From NCBI GenBank assembly GCA_001556995.1, contig LSKF01000085.1:1-64000 (forward strand): DNA of 64,000 nt, written 5' to 3'. The translations under genes and the position numbers were made by a program. Of the stretch, positions 60,868 through 64,000 are shown one piece after another. This DNA comes from Erythrobacteraceae bacterium CCH12-C2 (GTDB lineage: Bacteria > Pseudomonadota > Alphaproteobacteria > Sphingomonadales > Sphingomonadaceae). How positions within the stretch are numbered: the first letter of the stretch is position 1; each line of letters starts with the position of its first letter. The notes under the pieces were generated by a model. It made no database searches and had not been told where the DNA came from. It saw nothing but the letters and a program-made list of their open reading frames with translations.

Positions 60868-62091
60868 ATGGCCCACACATTTTCTCGCCGCGAGTTCTAC
60901 GAGCTCGTCTGGTCCAAACCGATGACGCATCTCGCCAAGGAGCTTGGGGTCTCGGATGTGGCGCTGCACAAGGTCTGCCGCAAACACGCGATCCCTAATC
61001 CGCCTGCCGGATGGTGGGCGAAAAAGGCCGCAGGCAAGAAGGTCCAACAGATCATGCTTCCTGAGAAGGCGGGCGATGATCGCGCTGGTGTGATCACGAT
61101 CCGGCCAGTCACTGTCGCCGAGTGGCAAGCTCTCGCAGCCGCATCAGCGGAGAAAATCACCACGAATACCAAAGGTGACGTCGAACCCGTTCAGCCAAAA
61201 CCGAGCGCTAAAGTTCGAGCCACATTGGCCGCGCTGCGCCAGGCGAAGCCAAACTTTCAGGGGCTGACTGAGTCAAAAGAGCCGGGGTTGATCCAGTGCA
61301 GCGTGGCGAAGAATTCTATTCCCCGCCTGGCCAATATCCTCCCTCAGCTCGAGGCGATGGCGAAGATTCAGGGGTTCAGCCTCAGTGATGACGACAAGCC
61401 CTGCCGGTTTACCAACGGCGAGCAGTCTGTGACCTTCTCGATCACCGAGACCTTTCGCCGAGAAAAGCACGAGCCGACCCAGAAGGAAAAGGCGGCGCTT
61501 GCTGCTTGGGAAAGGAGGAGAAAGGCGAACAATTGGGGCCATCTCGACAATGATCCCTATCCGCGGCCGCCCGACTGGGACTACTCGCCGACCGGGGAGC
61601 TATCGATCGAGCTGGAACCGGTGTGGTCGCATGATCACTCCATGCCGCGCCGGTCGTTCAAAGACGGCAAGCGACAGCGCCTTGAAGGCATAGCTGCACA
61701 GGTCGCGATCGGAATTGTAATCGTCGCCGAAGCCAAGGCGGCGCGGCAGCGCCTCCAGGAAGAGCACGCGCGCGCGCAGGAAAGGCTTCGGCGCGTGCGG
61801 GAGCGCGAGGAGCGAAGGGCACGCCTAGCTGAGCAACGACATGCGGAACTCGGCGCACTGATTGCGCTTCGAGAACGTGTCGGCCAGTTGGAGAATCTCC
61901 TTGCAGCCATCGACGAGCTCGGATCGAGTGCAGACGAAAGCCGCGTCGGCGTATTCCGGCATTGGCTGACCCAGCAACTGGGTGAAGCCAGCACGCAGCT
62001 CACCTTAGAAGGCCTCGAGAAACGATTTACTCAGCACTGTGTTTTCGGTTCAGATGACAATGCCTTCGAAAACGAGGATGCTTTCTCTTAG
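60868..62091 (+). CDS. unknown protein with N-terminal HTH-like region and C-terminal coiled coil
   Basis: 407 residues, no assigned function. The N-terminus MAHTFSRREFYELVWSKPMT, then LAKELGVSDVALHKVCRKHAIPNPPAGWWAKK looks like a helix-turn-helix. I recall similar openings in proteins of accessory regions in Alphaproteobacteria. A central alpha/beta part (about residues 95-240) is followed by a long basic coiled coil (about 275-345, rich in Arg, Glu, Ala and Gln). The last 60 residues are acidic. ATG 60868 is used. It stands alone between the WYL remnant and an IS110 element. Confidence 0.72.
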   Translation: MAHTFSRREFYELVWSKPMTHLAKELGVSDVALHKVCRKHAIPNPPAGWWAKKAAGKKVQQIMLPEKAGDDRAGVITIRPVTVAEWQALAAASAEKITTNTKGDVEPVQPKPSAKVRATLAALRQAKPNFQGLTESKEPGLIQCSVAKNSIPRLANILPQLEAMAKIQGFSLSDDDKPCRFTNGEQSVTFSITETFRREKHEPTQKEKAALAAWERRRKANNWGHLDNDPYPRPPDWDYSPTGELSIELEPVWSHDHSMPRRSFKDGKRQRLEGIAAQVAIGIVIVAEAKAARQRLQEEHARAQERLRRVREREERRARLAEQRHAELGALIALRERVGQLENLLAAIDELGSSADESRVGVFRHWLTQQLGEASTQLTLEGLEKRFTQHCVFGSDDNAFENEDAFS

Positions 62092-62275
62092 GTCCAAGGC
62101 TGGCTGTGCTGACGCACAGAACTTCCGGTGCGACAACACCGGCACGGCTGGCCGTATAACTTCAGTTATCGCGGACAGGTACAATAAGCAGGCTTGGCCC
62201 AAATACCCTACACGGGCTCTAAGCCCAGAAATGGAAGCGGGGTCCAAGCCTGTCCCTCCAGCGGAGGAACCGATC

Positions 62276-63325
62276 TTAAGTACGTTGAGGGTCGAAACTC
62301 GAGCCGGACTTCCACATGTGCAGCATAAGGACCGCGAGCTTTCTCGCGACAGCTACGCGCGCTTTGTTGAGACCAACCTTCTCAGTAAGCTCCAGACCCC
62401 AAATTCGTAGGGCGCTCTCCGACTTCGCCGAGCACAAAAGGACTGTGGCAGCGCTGACCAGATGGGAACGCGTCAGCTTGTTGCCAAATCGACTGATCCG
62501 CCCAGGCCGGGAGATGACGCCCGACTGATGAAGCAGAGGGGTAAGGCCCAGATATGGGCCAACGTTACGGTTCCGAGCAAACCGCCAAGGATCCCCGATG
62601 GCGCTGTAGAACGACAGGGCTGTGATCGGGCCCACGCCGGGCACCGACATAAGGTTCGCACAAACTGGGTGTGTTCTCGCCATGTTGAGAAATCGCTTGT
62701 CCATGCTGGCGAGATGCGATCGGAGGTTTTCCGCAATGGCTACAAGCGGCCGGAGGTCGTTATCGACGTCCAGGCCATCAACCTCAAGCCGGAGGAATTG
62801 CTCTTCGATGTCTGCGGCAAGCGCGCCCGCAGACGACCGGGTTTTCAGCTTCCCTCCATGCAGGCGAACAATAGATTGTATCAGCGCGTCCAGTTTGATG
62901 CGCTGACGTATCAGGCTATTGCGCAAATTAAGCAGGCTTCGGATGTTCTGACAGTCCAGAGGCTTGAGGTAAACCTCAGCTCCGATTGATCGACCGATAC
63001 GGCCAAGATCTGCAAGGCCCCGCGCATCGTTGGTATCGGTTTTCTGCCGCCGGACCGCAAGGAATTTGGCGGATCGCCGAACCTCGACAACATAGACCGG
63101 AAGACCCATCGCCTGCAGTTCGCGCACCATGTGGGTTCCAACGCCAGCTTCGACGATGATGCGTTGAACAGCTTCTACGCCAAATGGCCGCAGGATATCC
63201 TTGATTTGACCAGCATGGGTTTCCCGCTTTCCTTCGAAGAGAATTTCTCCATGCTCGTCTACCAGGCACACTGCTGTTTCGGTTACGCCTGTATCGAGGC
63301 CAACCCAATATCTTCGCATCGGCAT
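62276..63325 (-). CDS. IS110 family transposase
   Basis: 349 residues, apparently complete. N-terminal RuvC-like DEDD domain: first Asp in WVGLDTGVTETAVC, Glu in IIVEAGVGTH, and the TDTNDARGLADL pair. C-terminal transposase_20 domain: MSVPGVGPITALSFYSAIGD, then GPYLGLTPLLHQSG with the conserved Ser and GRISRFGNKLTRSHLVSAA. IS110 elements lack classical inverted repeats and are guided by a bridge RNA encoded in the non-coding end, so the element limits were not fixed; the 170 bp upstream (63326-63495) is the likely RNA region. Start may be ATG 63325 or 63319. Confidence 0.93.
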   Translation of the reverse strand: MPMRRYWVGLDTGVTETAVCLVDEHGEILFEGKRETHAGQIKDILRPFGVEAVQRIIVEAGVGTHMVRELQAMGLPVYVVEVRRSAKFLAVRRQKTDTNDARGLADLGRIGRSIGAEVYLKPLDCQNIRSLLNLRNSLIRQRIKLDALIQSIVRLHGGKLKTRSSAGALAADIEEQFLRLEVDGLDVDNDLRPLVAIAENLRSHLASMDKRFLNMARTHPVCANLMSVPGVGPITALSFYSAIGDPWRFARNRNVGPYLGLTPLLHQSGVISRPGRISRFGNKLTRSHLVSAATVLLCSAKSESALRIWGLELTEKVGLNKARVAVARKLAVLMLHMWKSGSSFDPQRT

Positions 63326-63495
63326 AAATTAAACCAATGAAAATTAGCCAAAATAGCACCGCGTCATTTAACCTCTCGGCAGGGGCCACGCAAACTGCCG
63401 ACGTCGGATGCCATAGAAAGAGTAGCAGTTGACGTGAGATTCGCCCAATGGGAATGCTCCTCAAACTGCATTACTTTGTCTAGGATATCGTAGGA
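63326..63495 (-). ncRNA. candidate IS110 bridge-RNA region
   Basis: 170 bp between the transposase start and the divergent repressor gene, without a supported ORF. In IS110-group elements the non-coding end upstream of the transposase encodes the bridge RNA. I did not derive the two loops; this is a positional prediction. Confidence 0.3.
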
Positions 63496-64000
63496 ATGGC
63501 GACACTTGATCCGCGCCGAATGCTTGATGAGCTCATCAAAGAGCGCGGGGAGACCTACGCATCAATGTCGCGGCTATTGAGCCGCAATCCGGCTTACATT
63601 CAGCAGTTCATCAAGCGCGGCAGCCCCGCGCACCTCGATGAGGGAGATATCGCCCGCTTAGCGGTGCATTTTGATGTGCCGCCTGAAGTCTTGGGGGCGA
63701 CAACCTTTTCAGCAGCGGAAGGCCAGTCAACGGTCGCTCTTCCGGTCCTTACCTGTGCAAACGCCGAAGACATCGCCCAGCGCATCAGGCTGTTCGATGG
63801 CCAATGGCTGCGCACGGTCAGCCGAAATCCTGACGGCCTCTCCGTCGTGATCGTCGAAGGCGACGCGATGCAACCGACGCTGCGGGCAGGCGCCGAGGTC
63901 CTCATTCAACGCTATGTACCCCATGAGCAACTGCGTGATGGGATCTACGCCATAAGGGCTGATGCGGGGCTGCTGGTCCGGCGAATAGCTATCGAACCGA
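63496..64000 (+). CDS. S24/LexA-like repressor, catalytic Ser replaced (3' end outside window)
   Basis: First 168 residues. N-terminal helix-turn-helix-like segment DELIKERGETYASMSRLLSR, NPAYIQQFIKRGSPAHLDEG; linker; then a LexA-type S24 domain beginning VLTCANAEDIAQ, with DGLSVVIVEGDAMQPTLRAGAEVLI. The family motif is GDSM, where Ser is the self-cleavage nucleophile; here it is Ala (GCG). The later Lys position would be in GIYAIRADAGLLVRRIAI, where Arg stands. It may be a non-cleavable repressor. Truncated by the window end. Confidence 0.8.
   Translation, partial: MATLDPRRMLDELIKERGETYASMSRLLSRNPAYIQQFIKRGSPAHLDEGDIARLAVHFDVPPEVLGATTFSAAEGQSTVALPVLTCANAEDIAQRIRLFDGQWLRTVSRNPDGLSVVIVEGDAMQPTLRAGAEVLIQRYVPHEQLRDGIYAIRADAGLLVRRIAIEP

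Overview
The window is high-GC DNA from an alphaproteobacterium, most likely order Sphingomonadales and close to Erythrobacteraceae (Erythrobacter/Porphyrobacter type). I infer this from protein content: UPF0262, a CC_3452-family secreted protein, DUF6471, a 41-residue L36, a PhaZ-type intracellular PHA depolymerase, and a TonB-receptor-centred oligosaccharide locus without a binding-protein ABC importer. No rRNA, CRISPR array or complete tRNA was seen.

Layout. 1-13.7 kb is ordinary core: the 5' part of an ABC exporter gene, PHA depolymerase, DnaB, UPF0262, a GH25-like protein, cytidine deaminase, an M14 carboxypeptidase, a DUF4136 lipoprotein, GalE, L36, a HAD phosphatase, a CC_3452 protein, an HxlR regulator, RecQ and a TonB-like protein. 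From 13.8 to 20.1 kb lies a comM/yifB gene (Mg-chelatase-like AAA+ ATPase, natural-transformation helicase family) cut in two by a 4758-bp IS1595-family transposon (14400-19157). The element has 24-bp terminal inverted repeats and an exact 8-bp target duplication. It carries a DUF6471 regulator, the transposase, a DNA methyltransferase fused to a PD-(D/E)XK-like nuclease domain, and three unknown genes. Removing the element and one target copy restores a 496-codon comM frame. This is the most interesting object in the window.

20.2-33.3 kb: a Clp-fold-like periplasmic protein, the rpmH-rnpA-yidD-yidC-engB cluster, a large unknown lipoprotein, groESL with a perfect CIRCE operator, an M23-like protein behind a BlaI/MecI-type palindrome, MscS, a MATE exporter and a small secreted protein. 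33.5-46.8 kb: rplJ-rplL on the minus strand, a small DUF2975/HTH cassette, then rpoB-rpoC on the plus strand, so the usual rplJL-rpoBC arrangement is broken. A short hypothetical gene and gltX follow.

46.8-48.3 kb is gene-poor and decayed; it holds a 22-nt sequence like a tRNA-Leu 3' end (possible attachment-site remnant), a VOC protein and two diverged copies of a short repeat. 48.35-58.3 kb is an alpha-glucoside utilisation locus: TonB receptor, periplasmic six-hairpin glycosidase-like protein, MFS importer, GH65 phosphorylase, beta-phosphoglucomutase and a LacI regulator. Two matching palindromes lie in its two regulatory gaps. 58.3-64 kb is accessory: hipBA with three operators spaced exactly 27 bp apart, a WYL-protein remnant at a 7-bp tandem repeat, an unknown coiled-coil protein, an IS110 element, and a truncated S24/LexA-like repressor whose catalytic serine is alanine.
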